NCBI RefSeq assembly: GCF_002575655.3
Contig: NC_053037.3
Coordinates: 51,472,242 to 51,536,241, forward strand
Source of the DNA: Aegilops tauschii subsp. strangulata
Taxonomy: Eukaryota; Streptophyta; Magnoliopsida; Poales; Poaceae
Direction of reading: 5' to 3'
Length of the DNA: 64,000 nt
Part shown: positions 10,431-21,632 of the stretch, in pieces
Layout of the letters: each line of letters opens with the position of its first letter
Numbering within the stretch: the stretch's first letter is position 1
The notes under the pieces: generated by a model
Database searches by the model: none
Seen by the model: only the letters and a program-made list of their open reading frames with translations
What the model was told of the DNA's origin: nothing
Made by a program: the position numbers and the translations under genes

Positions 10431-10554
10431 GACGAGCTTCTTCTGTTTTGTTTTTCCCCTTCTTTTTTTTTCTATATTTCTTGTTCCTTTTTTCAGATCT
10501 TGGGTTTTCTTCTTCCTTTTCTGTATTTTGTTTTTGCACTTTTTATTTTTCTTT

Positions 10555-10790
10555 TTTATAGGTTTGCAGTATACGGTGAACTTTTTTTAAATGCACACCG
10601 AACTTTTTTTAGCAAACCGTGAACTATTTTCGAATGCACACTGAACTATTTTTAGCATATGGTGAACATGTTTTTCAAAATACATGCTTAATTTTTCTAT
10701 ATACGTTGAACATTATTGCTATATACATTGAACATTTTTTAATACACACCAAACAATTTTTAATATACGGTGGACTTTTTATAAAAAAAA
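10555..10790. repeat. Degenerate short-period array of GTGAACATTTTTT motifs
   Basis: About nine spaced variants of (C/G)(G/T)TGAACTTTTTT alternate with AATGCACAC or ATATAC. Such T-rich arrays occur inside several Triticeae DNA transposons. I cannot name the host element here. Confidence 0.55.
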
Positions 10791-10966
10791 TATAGCGAAA
10801 AGTTTTTGAATTTTTTTTCTGCTTTTTAATAGATTATAAAAATTTCTAGCTTCTAAAAAACAACAGTTGTATTTTTGGGCGAAACCGACTAAAAAATCAA
10901 AAAGGAAAAAAACCCTCTTCATGGGAAAAGTGGGCCGGCCCATTCGTGTAGGCTTCAGCGAAGCCA

Positions 10967-11027
10967 CTCCTAGTTGATGCACACGAAGTTCTAAAAACAG
11001 TTGATACACATGAGTGTCAACTAGGAG
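10967..11027. repeat. Inverted repeat CTCCTAGTTGA/TCAACTAGGAG
   Basis: Perfect 11 base arms at 10967-10977 and 11017-11027, separated by 39 bases. It may be the end of an unrecognised DNA element together with the preceding GGGCCGGCCC palindrome. Confidence 0.6.
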
Positions 11028-13064
11028 CTCTCGGCCAAGCAGACACGAGGGTTACTTCTCTCGAGCCTACCTGGGCCTGCGGATGGCCTTTCAGAACCCA
11101 GCCCAGCCCAGCCTCCGAGACAGTTCAACTAACCCAAATCAATAGGTGCTCATACATACATAAAACAAACCAAATATCTGCCGGGCTAGCTTCATATACT
11201 AACATCTCTATTTCCAGTTTTTTTTAAATTCAGCCTTAAACTGATTAATCAGGAATTGACACGTGCATTAGTTTGGGATATGACTATGCACGTGGGTTGC
11301 ATGTGCCTTGAGATTTTATCAGTCGATTGGTGGTGCAATGATTTAGATGATGGTTTCAGCTTTTTTGTTTGCTACACTCTGTCTCGCGCGCGAAGGGTCA
11401 TGTCGAGTCCAGCACCGCCGTACATGGCTATAAAGAGCATCTTCTCCTCCTCCCCCCCAATGGTCCATGCTTCACCTCCTTCTCGCCCTACCAGTCCTGG
11501 CGTCAAGCCCTTGTTCCCCTTCCAACGCCGCCCACCGAGGTCATGGTAGTGGCGCCCCAATTTCCCCTTCAGTGCCGCTGCTGCGATCAGTGCTTCGGCT
11601 ACCAAGGAGCATGGTTGTTGCGGTTCTTCCCATGGAGGCCTTCGAGACATCGATCAGGTCATGAGCGAGCTCCCTTTTTGAAAACTGGAACTCGAGGAGC
11701 CCTCGGACGGCGACGACGACAACTCTGCGGTGCCAAGGTACAACCGCCGCATCAAGGTGCACACTGGCGTGTACAAGATGGACAAGAGCAACACCGAGAT
11801 GATGAACGGCGAGCAAGAAGCAACTAGAGGGCGCACTAGCTTGGCCAGACTCCAGCGAGCCACATATGTAATGAGGTCAAATGGCTGTAGGTAACCAAAC
11901 ACGGCGTAAGCATCCCTAATACTAGAGCTTGCATTCGCATGTCCATGTCCAACCAACTAAGATAAAGAAGAAGCCACCACGTCACCGGACACCGGTTGTA
12001 CAAGCCAGCGATGCGCCAGCGGTGGCCTTCCTGGGACCAAAGTGGCGGCGACCTCCCATGTTCTACTTCCCCTCGAAGTTGCCAGCGGACGTGGCCGGGG
12101 ATGAGCTAGCCACCGACTCGTCGATCTCCTCCGCGCACCCGCCTTCTTTCTCTGTCTGCATCACGCCGGCTACGTGCGCGTCGACGGCAGATGGAGCGGT
12201 CGTAGGCACTGGAGGGGCAGTACGACGCGGCGTCGTCCATGCTCGTGTCCCCGTGCTCCCCTCCGTGTCAGCCTAGAGCAACTCGCCACTCCTCCGCAAA
12301 CTTGCTTGGAGCGGCGAGTTGCTGAACCACGCGCCAGATTGGGGCGACAACTTGCTCCGGCGGCCTAGGGGAGGGAGTTGGAGCAGCTCGCTGCCTCGTT
12401 CGTATCCTTCGGGCTTGGCGGGCCACCATGCCGACTTTTATGCTGGAGAACTCCTCTTCCTGCCCTTCGGATGCCATCGAAATGGTGAAGAAAATGGTGC
12501 AGGAGGATATGGGGGGAGCGGCGGAGGGGTGCGATTCTTGCCCGGCGCATGCCATCAAAATAGAGGGCGGACGGGAGGAGCTCGGCCGGCGTGGCGTTTA
12601 ATGTCGGCCCGCTCCTGAACGGACGTGTGGTCGGAGTAGGTTTCTCGGCTTCCACGTGGGGGGTTAATGGGTATGAATGTGGCGAGAAGGCGTGTTCAGC
12701 TGGGCGTGCAGTTGGCGGCGCCTTCGGCCGGCGCGCCGCTTCAATGGTGGAGGCAGTGAGAGGTCGCGTCGGCCCTGAGCCGTCTTCAATGCGGAGCTAC
12801 GCGCTCTACAGCGGCATGAATGCGGGCAGGCGGTGCCGGGCGGGAGCGCGCGCAAGAGGGGGCAAGGTTTTTTTGGTGGATCAGGATGGTCAGAAGCGGG
12901 CTTGGGAGCGGTCCGAACTCCCGCAAACCTCCCCCACTTTTGTCTCCGGTTTATGGGAGAAATCGCATCAGGACAGCTCCGCGAACCAATACAGATCGGC
13001 ATTGGATGGCTTCCGCGATCCTTACGATTATGGGAGGTTTGAGGGTCTACCTTGAAGATGCCTT
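11028..13064. other. Intergenic, possible gene fragments, nothing identified
   Basis: It contains two CACGTG G-box cores (11262-11267 and 11289-11294) and several mid-length open frames, none with a family I recognise. A codon-like plus-strand stretch at 11690-11820 reads LEEPSDGDDDNSAVPRYNRR then KVHTGVYKMDKSNTEMMNGE, which may be a captured exon. From about 12600 the sequence is GC-rich and looks repetitive. I do not call a gene. Confidence 0.35.
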
Positions 13065-13437
13065 TAGGCCCTATGTCATACAGTACAATGTTTCCAATCA
13101 TTTCTAGAAAAGGCTGCAACTATGTATAGGAAAACGAAGCCGGAATGTTTGGCGCGATGTTGATAGGGTTGGTTGTGACATTGTGTGCACCATATATGTA
13201 TCTCATCGTCCACTTGATGCCGTGTTTGTTGCAGAGATCCGACCCATTTTATAGCGCGTTGATGTATGTATCAATAGAGCGTCCTTTACTGAAATAGTGT
13301 GTAGATGGGGACTATGCATGTACGCGAAATGTGACTTCCACTCAAACCTTGCTGGCTTTCCATTAGTGGTTAAGAAGACATGGTAGCAGGCTCAAAACAC
13401 GCTTAACAACTACTCTTGCATAAGTATGCGTTCTATA

Positions 13438-13559
13438 CATCGTCCCGTTTCACTTTGGTTATAAGTATATTTGTCTAAATACGGATGTACGGTAGACATG
13501 TTTAGTGTTAGAAACATTGGTATCTAGACAAATCTAAAACATATAAGTTAGGATGGAAG
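13438..13559. mobile_element. Stowaway-like MITE (Thalos-type core)
   Basis: TA dinucleotides flank a roughly 122 bp unit whose halves pair imperfectly: TTTGTCTAAATACGGATGTA against ATTGGTATCTAGACAAATCT around TTTAGTGTTAGAAAC. The ends (CATCGTCCCGTT / GGATGGAAG) are degenerate CCTCCGTCCC termini. Confidence 0.7.
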
Positions 13560-13704
13560 TAATACTATTTTGCAATCTGCAGTGATAGATCTTGTATATG
13601 TCCTCCTCCTTCCAACCGATATCGAGGGGACCAACAACAACGTGCCAACATCACCCGCAAAAAAAAAGTGACAACATCAGCGACGTAGACGGTTGGTACT
13701 ACGT

Positions 13705-13810
13705 AGCAGGATAGAATAGATGAATGCTTTGTTTTCATGTGGCTTTGGCAAGAGAGTAGCAGGATAGAATAGATGAATGCTTTGTTTTCATGTGGCTTTG
13801 GCAAGAGAGT
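13705..13810. repeat. Perfect 53 bp tandem duplication
   Basis: 13705-13757 and 13758-13810 are identical, beginning AGCAGGATAGAATAGATGAA. Perfect identity in otherwise old sequence implies a recent slippage event. Confidence 0.95.
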
Positions 13811-14114
13811 GCAACGAACAACCCACGCACGTATGGAGTGCGTGATGATGGAGTGAGCGGTGGATGGTGACGCCGTGCGACTCTCCGGTCCGGCTCATAT
13901 GTACACATCCTGGATCAACGTCGTTTCCAGCTAAGCTAAGGTAGCGTGTGATTGGAAAGCACAGTGGATAGCTATGCACGTGTGTCGTAACAGCGGATGG
14001 CGTCGAAGATCCTGGCTGCGGGAAGGAAGAGAAATAGAAGCTGCCTCGCGGAGGCGGGGCCATGCCGCCATTGAAAGAGGGCTTGAAGCGTATGCCTAGC
14101 AGGGACGCGTTACG

Positions 14115-14297
14115 TGTTATATATAGCCATAGGCTAGGGTTTACAAGATTCGGTAGTTAGGTTTGGACTTGATCCTCAAGTAAGCTACCTACGAGATAAG
14201 GATTCAAGCAACCTAACTACCATGTTACAAGATCACGCACGCGAGGTATATACGGTTTTATATACACAACCGTATATACATACATTATATTCTAACA
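14115..14297 (-). repeat. RLC1 3' LTR (183 bp)
   Basis: Read on the minus strand it begins TGTTAGAATATAATG and ends TATATAACA. It is preceded by the purine tract. It contains a palindrome, TATATACGGTT...AACCGTATATA, at about 14247-14278. Confidence 0.85.
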
Positions 14298-14310
14298 CAC
14301 CTCCTCGATC
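14298..14310 (-). other. RLC1 polypurine tract
   Basis: GATCGAGGAGGTG on the minus strand directly abuts the 3' LTR. It is the plus-strand priming site, and it overlaps the end of the pol frame. Confidence 0.75.
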
Positions 14311-16292
14311 ATAAATTCACCAAGTTGAGATTGTTTTTGAACTCTTCTAACTTGCGCCATGATAAGGCTTTAGTGAAACCACCTGCAACTTGATCATTAG
14401 TGGGAATGAACCGAATATCAAGAAGCTTCTTAGCTACTCTTTCTCGCACAAAATGATAATCAACCTCAATGTGTTTTGTTCTGGCATGAAACACTGGATT
14501 TGCTGATAGATAAGTGGCACCAATGTTATCACACCACAACCGTGCAACAGGGGAGTGATTAACACGAAGCTCATTCAACAAGGTTTGAACCCATATCAAC
14601 TCTGCTGTGGCATTGGCTAAGGCCTTGTACTCAACTTCTGTACTTGATCTTGATATAGTAGCTTGTTTCCGTGCACTCCATGATATAAGATTTGGTCCAA
14701 AGAAAATAGCAAAACCCCCTGTTGATCTTCTATCATCAGGACAACCTGCCCAATCTGCATCAGAGGATGCACTCACCAAAGTTGACATTGACCTTGTGAC
14801 TTTCAAACATGTACTCATAGTACCCCTCAGATATCTTAAGATCATCTTTACTGCTGTCCAATGTGCAAGAGTAGGGGCATGCAGAAAATGACATACTTTA
14901 TTGATAGGAAAAGATATGTCAGGTCTTGTAAGTGTTAGATATTGCAAGGCACCTACAACACTTCTATAGTTTGTAGAATCTTCAGCACTTAAAGCCTCTC
15001 CTTCTTCCTTAGATAATTTTTCAGAAGTTGGAAGGCGCATATTTGATACCTTGCAATTCATCATACCTGCTCTTTTTAGCACATCTGACACATACTTTTC
15101 TTGACTCAAGACCATGCCATCTTTAACCTTTTTTACTTCTATTCCCAAGAAGTAGTGCAAATCACCAAGATCTTTATGAGCAAAATCTCTCCTTAGATCC
15201 GTAAGCAATGCTTTGGTTGCATCCTGTGATGAGCTTGCAACAATAATATCATCAACATACACTAGCATAAAAATGGTGATTTTGCCTTTTCTATAGAAGA
15301 ATAGTGATGTGTCAGCTTTGGACGGCTGAAAACCAAGTCTTTGGAGTTTCACACTCAGCCTGGAGTACCATGCTCTAGGTGCTTGTTTCAAACCATATAA
15401 AGCCTTATCAAGCTTACACACATAATAACTTGTCCTTTACCTCATACCCAGGTGGTTGTCTCATATACACTTCTTCCTCTAGAACGCCATGAAGGAACGC
15501 ATTCTGCACATCCAATTGATGAAGACTCCAATTGTTTGATACTGCAATAGAGAGAACAAGTCTAACAGTAGCTGCTTTCACAACAGGGCTAAAGGTATCT
15601 TCATAATCTATACCATATCTTTGTTTAAAACCCTTTGCAACTAGTCTAGCCTTGTATCTGTCTATTTCTCCATTTGCTTTTCTTTTAATTCTATAGACCC
15701 ATTTCCAGTCAATTAAATTCCTCCCTTTCGCTGGAGGAACTAGATGCCATGTTCTATTTTTCATAAGAGCATTATATTCCTCATTCATTGCATTTTTCCA
15801 ATTTTTATCTTCCAAAGCTTCTACCAAAGTATTTGGTTCTCCCGTGACAGCAAGACCAGCAAACCGACGCCCTTTGTCATACCTGACCGTACCATCCGTA
15901 CGTACTTTCGGTTTTAAAATACCATGCTGAGATCTTGTTCTTGGTGGAGACACAGAAATCATCGCAGAAGGCGGCTGCACAGACGATCCGGAGCCCTGCA
16001 CAGCAGATCCGAAGCCTGACCCAGCCGCACCAGATCCAAGAAGGATCCTGTCAGCATCGCCAGCGTCCGCGCCTGGCCCAACAGCCGCAGATCCGAGGCG
16101 GATGCTGTCGCCTGCATGCGGCCCACCTGATTGGCCCGCACCACCGTGCGAAGAGGGCCGCGCCACTTGGCGCGTGTAGGGCGGCGCCTCGCTGCTTGTG
16201 GGTCCGCCTGACCCGGAGTGCGCTGCAGCATCCGCGCCCACGGGCCCGCGAGGGGACACGCGTCGCGGTGAGGCTGGGTCGCCCGCCCCCAA
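14309..16292 (-). pseudogene. RLC1 pol: reverse transcriptase and RNase H (frameshifted)
   Basis: A Pro/Ser/Gly-rich linker precedes [40 protein letters not shown] and [20 protein letters not shown] one-base shift at about 15415-15421 then leads to [18 protein letters not shown], the RT catalytic [20 protein letters not shown], and RNase H blocks [39 protein letters not shown] and [11 protein letters not shown]. The first two catalytic Asp belong to the LDVQNAF/YVDD pattern of Copia RTs. The frame ends at 14309. Apart from the frameshift this half is well preserved. Confidence 0.93.
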
Positions 16293-16397
16293 GGCTAATG
16301 CGGTGCGGATCCCGTTGTCCAGCGTGGAAGGCGAGGGAGAATCCTCCCCGGGATCGCCGCTGGCAGGATCTGGAGCAGCACCTGAATCTGCTTCGTG

Positions 16398-17317
16398 TTA
16401 TGCGCCTACCTGCTGCATAAAATCATGACCAAAAACAGAATTTCCACCAAAATTTACAGCAGGATTTTTATGAAGATTAACCGAAGGATCAGCTGTCTGT
16501 TCGTCCCCATGATCAAGAGGTTCAGATGAAGTAGTTTCAGCAAGAAGGAGAACTTCAGAACGAAGGGGAACGCCGGCATTTGGATTGAGCCAAGCAAACG
16601 GAAAAATCATTTCGTCAACTCACGAGAAATATAGACACGTCCTTCTTTGACATCAAGACACTTGAACCCTTTATGGAGATTGCTATAGCCAAGAAAAACG
16701 CATTGTTTTGAACGGAATTCTAGCTTCTTAGCATGAAAGGGTCGAAGATTTGGCCAACATGCACAACCAAAAGTGCATAGAGCATGGTAGTTGGGTTTTT
16801 CATGGAACAATTTTTTCAAGGGAGTATCAAGATTGATCACTTTGCTAGGAGTGCGATTGATAAGATAGGTGGCGGCTAGAAAAGCTTCGTCCCAAAATTT
16901 TAAGGGCATGGAAGCATGAGCTAAAAGAGAGAGACCCACATCTACAATGTGCCTATGTTTTCTCTCGGCTGACCCATTCTGTTTATGGGCATGTGGGCAT
17001 GATACGTGATGTGTGATCCCTATTTGACGAAAGAACGAGTTGAGGCGCTCATACTCGCCGCCCCAATCTGTTTGCATGGTGATAATCTTGCGATCAAAGA
17101 GTCGTTCAACAAGTGCTTGAAACTCATGAAATACTTTGAAAACTTCTGATCTATGTTTGAGAATATATATCCACATGAATTTGCTAAAGTCATCGATGAA
17201 ACTCACATAATAATTTTTCTTATTGATCGAATCTCGGGCAGGCCCCCATACATCAGAGAAAACTACTAGAATTTGGATAGGGAAGTTGATGGCTCTTGCC
17301 TTGTTGGCAAGCATCAC
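16398..17317 (-). pseudogene. RLC1 integrase core and C-terminal region
   Basis: The frame from 17317 reads VVFSDVWGPA, YYVSFIDDFSKFMWIYILKH, MQTDWGGEYERLNSFFRQIG and HKQNGSAERKHRHIVDVGLS, the D-D-E block of a Copia integrase, then FGCACWPNLRPF and KLEFRSKQCVFLGYSNLHKG. It stops near 16607. A second short frame (16610-16398) continues the linker to FGHDFMQQVGA. Shifts at both joins disrupt the polyprotein. Confidence 0.9.
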
Positions 17318-17904
17318 ACACTCCCTCTTTATTCAACTCTTTGCTAGAAAAGGAAATTTTATTTTGTCTAAGAACATGTTGAACTATTGCCGAGGATGGA
17401 TGTCCTAAGCGATCGTGCCACCTTGATGGAGAGATCTTGGTGGCGCCAAGTGCATGTCTGCCCGAGCTTATGGGAGCTGATGATAGGGGATAGAGCCCGT
17501 TTCTACACCTGCCGTGGAGAAGGGTTTTCCTCGTTGCCTTGTCCTTGACATAGAAAAAATGAGGATGAGTTTCAAGAAACACATGATTGTCATTAGCTAG
17601 ACGATGAGCAGAGATCAAGTTTTTAGTGGCTTTGGGCACAGTCAAGATATTTTTGAGATGAAGATTGCGAGTAGGGATACGAACATAAGCATGACCTATA
17701 TGGGAAATCTTCATACCTGCGCCGTTTGGCATGTTCACTTGATCGTGTCCATTGTACTTGTCACGGACGGTGAGCTTGTCGAGCTCGCTGGTGATGTGGT
17801 CTGTTGCTCCTGAGTCCACATACCAGTTCGTGTCCACCCCGTAGGAGGAGTTGGTGTTGACGGCTGCTGCACTTTTCTCCTTGTTGAAGGAGATGTCGAA
17901 GCGA
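17253..17904 (-). pseudogene. RLC1 protease and integrase zinc-binding region
   Basis: WYVDSGATDHIT carries the DSG of the aspartic protease. RWHDRLGHPSS with GVCDACQQGKSH gives the H-H-C-C zinc pattern of the GAG-pre-integrase domain. The frame ends at 17253 and overlaps the integrase frame, so a frameshift separates them. Confidence 0.9.
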
Positions 17905-18497
17905 CTAGCACTCCATGGCCGTGTGGTTTGGCTTGGTGCAGATTTGGCAGAAGACCTCAGGCAGATCGTTGCGGCCTCCTCCATTGCCGCGGCCGCCGCC
18001 GCGACCACGACCGCCGCCTCCGTTGCCACGGCTGCCTCCATTGCGGCCACCGTTGCCACCGCGACCACCGCCACGGTTGTATCCACCGCGTCCGCCGCGA
18101 GACACGGCGTTGGCAGAGGAGTGGGAGGACTGCCCTTCACCTTCAAACATCGCCAACCTGCTTTCAAAGCTGATCAGCTACGAGTAAAGCTCGCTCACCT
18201 TGATTTGCTGAGTGCGAGCGCAGATCGTGGAGACGAAGGACACGTAGTCGTAGTCGAGTCCCGCCATGATGTAGGACACCATGTCGTCGTCGGTGAGCAG
18301 CTTGCACACCGATGCCACCTCATCACCGAGCGCCTTCATGCGCCCGATGTACTCGGACATCGTTGAGTTGCCGTTCTTGGTGGTGGAGAGGGCGATTCTG
18401 GTGTTGACGACGTGCGCCTGAGTTTGGGAGATAAAGATCTTCCTGATGGCGACCCATGCTTCGGCCGCCGTGTCGCAGTGTGCAACCTGGAACATGA
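17905..18497 (-). pseudogene. RLC1 gag, 5' part cut off by G1
   Basis: Reading starts inside gag at the G1 junction: FQVAHCDTAAEAWVAIRKIF, then TLSTTKNG-type UBN2 sequence and EYIGRMKALGDEVASV. A TAG at 18178-18180 interrupts the frame after SELYS. Beyond it, the same frame has a Gly/Arg-rich RGG linker and a CCHC zinc knuckle, CQICTKPNHTAMEC. It is 5' incomplete here because G1 is inserted at 18498. Confidence 0.9.
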
Positions 18498-20020
18498 TGA
18501 TGACCCACAAGTATAGGGGATCTATCGTAGTCCTTTCGATAAGTAAGAGTGTCGAACCCAACGAGGAGCAGAAGGAAATGATAAGCGGTTTTCAGCAAGG
18601 TATTCTCTGCAAGCACTGAAATTATAGGTAACAGATAGTTTTGTGATAAGATAATTTGTAACGAGCAACAAGTAACAAAAGTAAATAAAGTGCAGCAAGC
18701 TGGCCCAATCCTTTTTGTAGCAAAGGACAAGCCTGGACAAACTCTTATATAAAGAAAAGCGCTCCCGAGGACACATGGGAATTATTGTCAAGCTAGTTTT
18801 CATCACGTTCATATGATTCGCGTTCGGTACTTTGATAATTTGATATGTGGGTGGACCGGTGCTTGGGTGCTGTCCTTACTTGGACAAGCATCCCACTTAT
18901 GATTAACCTCTATTGCAAGCATCCGCAACTACAACAAAAGTATTAAGGTAAACCTAACCATAGCATGAAACATATGGATCCAAATCAGCCCCTTACTAAG
19001 CAATCCATAAACTAGGGTTTAAGCTTCTGTCACTCTAGCAACCCATCATCTACTTATTACTTCCCAATGCCTTCCTCTAGGCCCAAATAATGGTGAAGTG
19101 TTATGTAGTCGACGTTCACATAACACCACTAGAGGATAGACAACATACATCTCATCAAAATATCGAACGAATACCAAATTCACATGACTACTAATAGCAA
19201 GACTTCTCCCATGTCCTCAGGAACAAACGTAACTACTCACAAAGCATATTCATGTTCATAATCAGAGGAGTATTAATATGCATTTAGGATCTGAACATAT
19301 GATCTTCCACCAAATAAACCAACTAGCATCAACTACAAGGAGTAATCAACACTACTAGCAACCTACAGGTACCAATCCAAGACTTGGAGACAAGAATTGG
19401 ATACAGGAGATGAACTAGGGTTTGAGAGGAGATGGTGCTGGTGAAGATGTTGATGGAGATTGCCCTCTCCCGATGAGAGGAGCGTTGGTGATGACGATGG
19501 CGATAATTTCCCCCTCCCGGAGGGAAGTGTCCCCGGCAGAGCAGCTCTGCCGGAACCCTAGATTGGTTCCGCCAAGGTTCCGCCTCGTGGCGGCGGAGTC
19601 TCGTCCTGAAAGCTTGCTTATGATTTTTCTTCGGACGAAAGACTTCATATACCAGAAGATGGGCACCGGAGGGCCAACAGGGGGCCCACGAGGCAGGGGG
19701 CGCGCCCAGGGGGGTAGGGCGCGCCCCCCACCCTCGTGGCCAGGGTGTGGGCCCCCCTCAGGTATTTCTTCCGCTCAGTATTTTTTATTATTTCCAAAAA
19801 TAACTTTCGTGGAGTTTCAGGACTTTTGGAGTTGTGCAGAATAGGTCTCTAATATTTGCTCCTTTTCCAGCCCAGAATTCCAGCTGCCGGCATTCTCCCT
19901 CCTTATGTAAACCTTGTAAAATAAGAGAGAATAGGCATAAGTATTGTGACATAATGTGTAATAACAGCCCATAATGCAATAAATATCGATATAAAAGCAT
20001 GATGCAAAATGGACGTATCA
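18498..20020 (-). repeat. G1 3' LTR (1523 bp)
   Basis: On the minus strand it begins TGATACGTCCATTTTGCATC and ends CTTGTGGGTCATCA, matching the G2 LTRs. It includes the GC-rich palindrome at 19686-19739. It is inserted in RLC1 gag after CATGA (18493-18497). Confidence 0.93.
19686..19739. repeat. GC-rich palindrome in G1 LTR
   Basis: The arms CCACGAGG...GGGCGCGCC and GGCGCGCCC...CCTCGTGG face each other around a G/C-rich centre. Related palindromes lie at 22162, 37181, 42641, 48837, 51340 and 54923. Confidence 0.8.
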
Positions 20021-20034
20021 ACTCCCCCAAGCTT
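20021..20034 (-). other. G1 polypurine tract
   Basis: AAGCTTGGGGGAGT on the minus strand directly precedes the 3' LTR. Confidence 0.85.
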
Positions 20035-20499
20035 AGACCTCGCTTGTCCTCAAGCGAAAGCCGATAACGATAAATATGTCCACATGTTTAGAGGTAGAGG
20101 TGTCGATAAAAATAAAATATGGACATGAGGGCATCATGATTATTTTCATAACAGCAACATATATGGATATTGTCATAATATTTCTTATGCTCAAGTAATA
20201 ATCTATTCACAATGCGAAGTATGAATCAGAAACTTTATTGAGAACTAACAAACTATAATCTCAGTCATTGAAGCAATTGCAATTTATCATAACATCAGAA
20301 AGAGTCTATGTCAGAGCTTTCTAGCAAGTCCACATACTCAACTACCATTTAGTCTTTCATAATTGCTAACACTCACGCAATACTTGTGGTTACGGAGTTT
20401 TAATCGGACACAGAGAAAGATAGGGGCTTATAGTTTCGCCTCCCAACCTTTTACCTCAAGGGTAATGTCAACAATAATAATTCATGCTAACCCACATCC

Positions 20500-20566
<67 letters not shown>

Positions 20567-21632
20567 GATCTTTCCAACATCCCGTGCTTGCCAAAGGATA
20601 AAATGTAAAAAGGAAAGGTGAAGATCACCATGACTCTTGCATAAGGTAGAAGATAATAATAAATGATAGGCCCTTCGCAGAGGGAAGCAGAGGTTGCCAT
20701 GCGCTTTCAGGGTTGGATGCACAAAATCTTAATGTGAAAGAACGTCACTTTATATTGCCACTTGTGATATGAACCTTTATTATGCAGTCCATCGCTTTTA
20801 TTTCTTCCACATCACAAGATCGTATAAAGCTTATTTTCTCCACCAATCAATCATACATATTTAGAGAGCAATTTTTATTGCTTGCACCGATGACAACTTA
20901 CTTGAAGGATCTTACTCAATCCATAGGTAGATATGGTGGACTCTCATGGCAAAACTGGTTTAAGGGTTTTTGGAAGCACAAGTAGTATCTCTACTTGGTG
21001 CAAAGAATTTGGCTAGCATGAGGGGGAAAGGCAAGCTCAACATGTTGGATGATCCATGACAATATACTTTATCTCAGATATAAGAAAACATAACCCATTA
21101 CGTTGTCTTCCTTGTCCAACATCAACTCTTTAGCATGTCATATTTTAATGAGTGCTCCCAATCATAAAAGATGTCCAAGATAGTATATTTATATGTGAAA
21201 CCTCTCTTTCTTTATTACTTCCTATTAATTGCAACGTTGACCAAAGCTATGTTTGTCAACTCTCAACAATTTTTAATCATCATACTCTTTCCATGTGAAG
21301 TCATTACTCTTCATAAGATCCATATGATCTCTTTGTTTCTTTTTGTTCTTTTCTTTTTCTTTTATTCACTCAAAATCATGGCAAAATAATCAAGCCCTTG
21401 ACTTAACACTAATCTTTATTATATATAGCTCACAGACTCGATTACAAAGAGGGATCATAAAGCAAAACTCAAAACTAGATCATACCAAAACTTTATTCTA
21501 CTAGATCAAGATACTACTTAATAGGATCGAACTAAGAAAAACGGTAAAGAAAGGAGATGTGGTTGTGATACGATACTGGGGCACCTCCCCCAAGCTTGGC
21601 AGTTGCCAAGGGGAGTGCCCATACCCATGTGA
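20035..21632 (-). other. G1 3' non-coding region with (TA)n
   Basis: It corresponds in reverse orientation to 49495-51059 of G2, with the shared block CCTTGAGGTAAAAGGTTGGG. A (TA)25 microsatellite at 20513-20563 replaces the short TAGATATATC of G2. No protein gene recognised. Confidence 0.8.
20513..20563. repeat. (TA)n microsatellite
   Basis: 51 bases of pure TA within the G1 3' region. It is absent at the equivalent site in G2, so it expanded after the two copies separated. Confidence 0.95.

Larger units (their letters stand above)
13065..14105. repeat. Ancient segmental duplication, copy 2
   Basis: The partner of 8825-9950 in the same orientation. It contains its own Stowaway-like MITE and a 53 bp tandem duplication. 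It ends where the RLC1 retrotransposon is inserted at 14115. Confidence 0.75.
14115..18497 (-). mobile_element. RLC1: Copia LTR retrotransposon, 5' part split off by G1
   Basis: Minus-strand gag, protease, integrase, RT and RNase H occur in Copia order, with a short 3' LTR at 14115-14297 and a purine tract next to it. At 18498 the gag is interrupted by the LTR of G1. The remaining gag and the 5' LTR must lie beyond the right edge of the window. The candidate 5 bp duplication TTACG (14110-14114) cannot be confirmed. All coding parts carry stops or frameshifts. Confidence 0.92.

Noticed and set aside
10038..10622. 194-codon frame with a hydrophobic, Phe-rich end
   Set aside because: The end is translated T-rich non-coding sequence and the start is GC-rich. 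No recognisable family.
17851..18366. Plus-strand Ala/Thr-rich frame
   Set aside because: It is the antisense shadow of the Gly-rich linker in RLC1 gag.
18498..18561. Native start of RLC1 gag upstream of 18498
   Set aside because: The apparent N-terminal residues are translated from the G1 LTR and are not part of gag.
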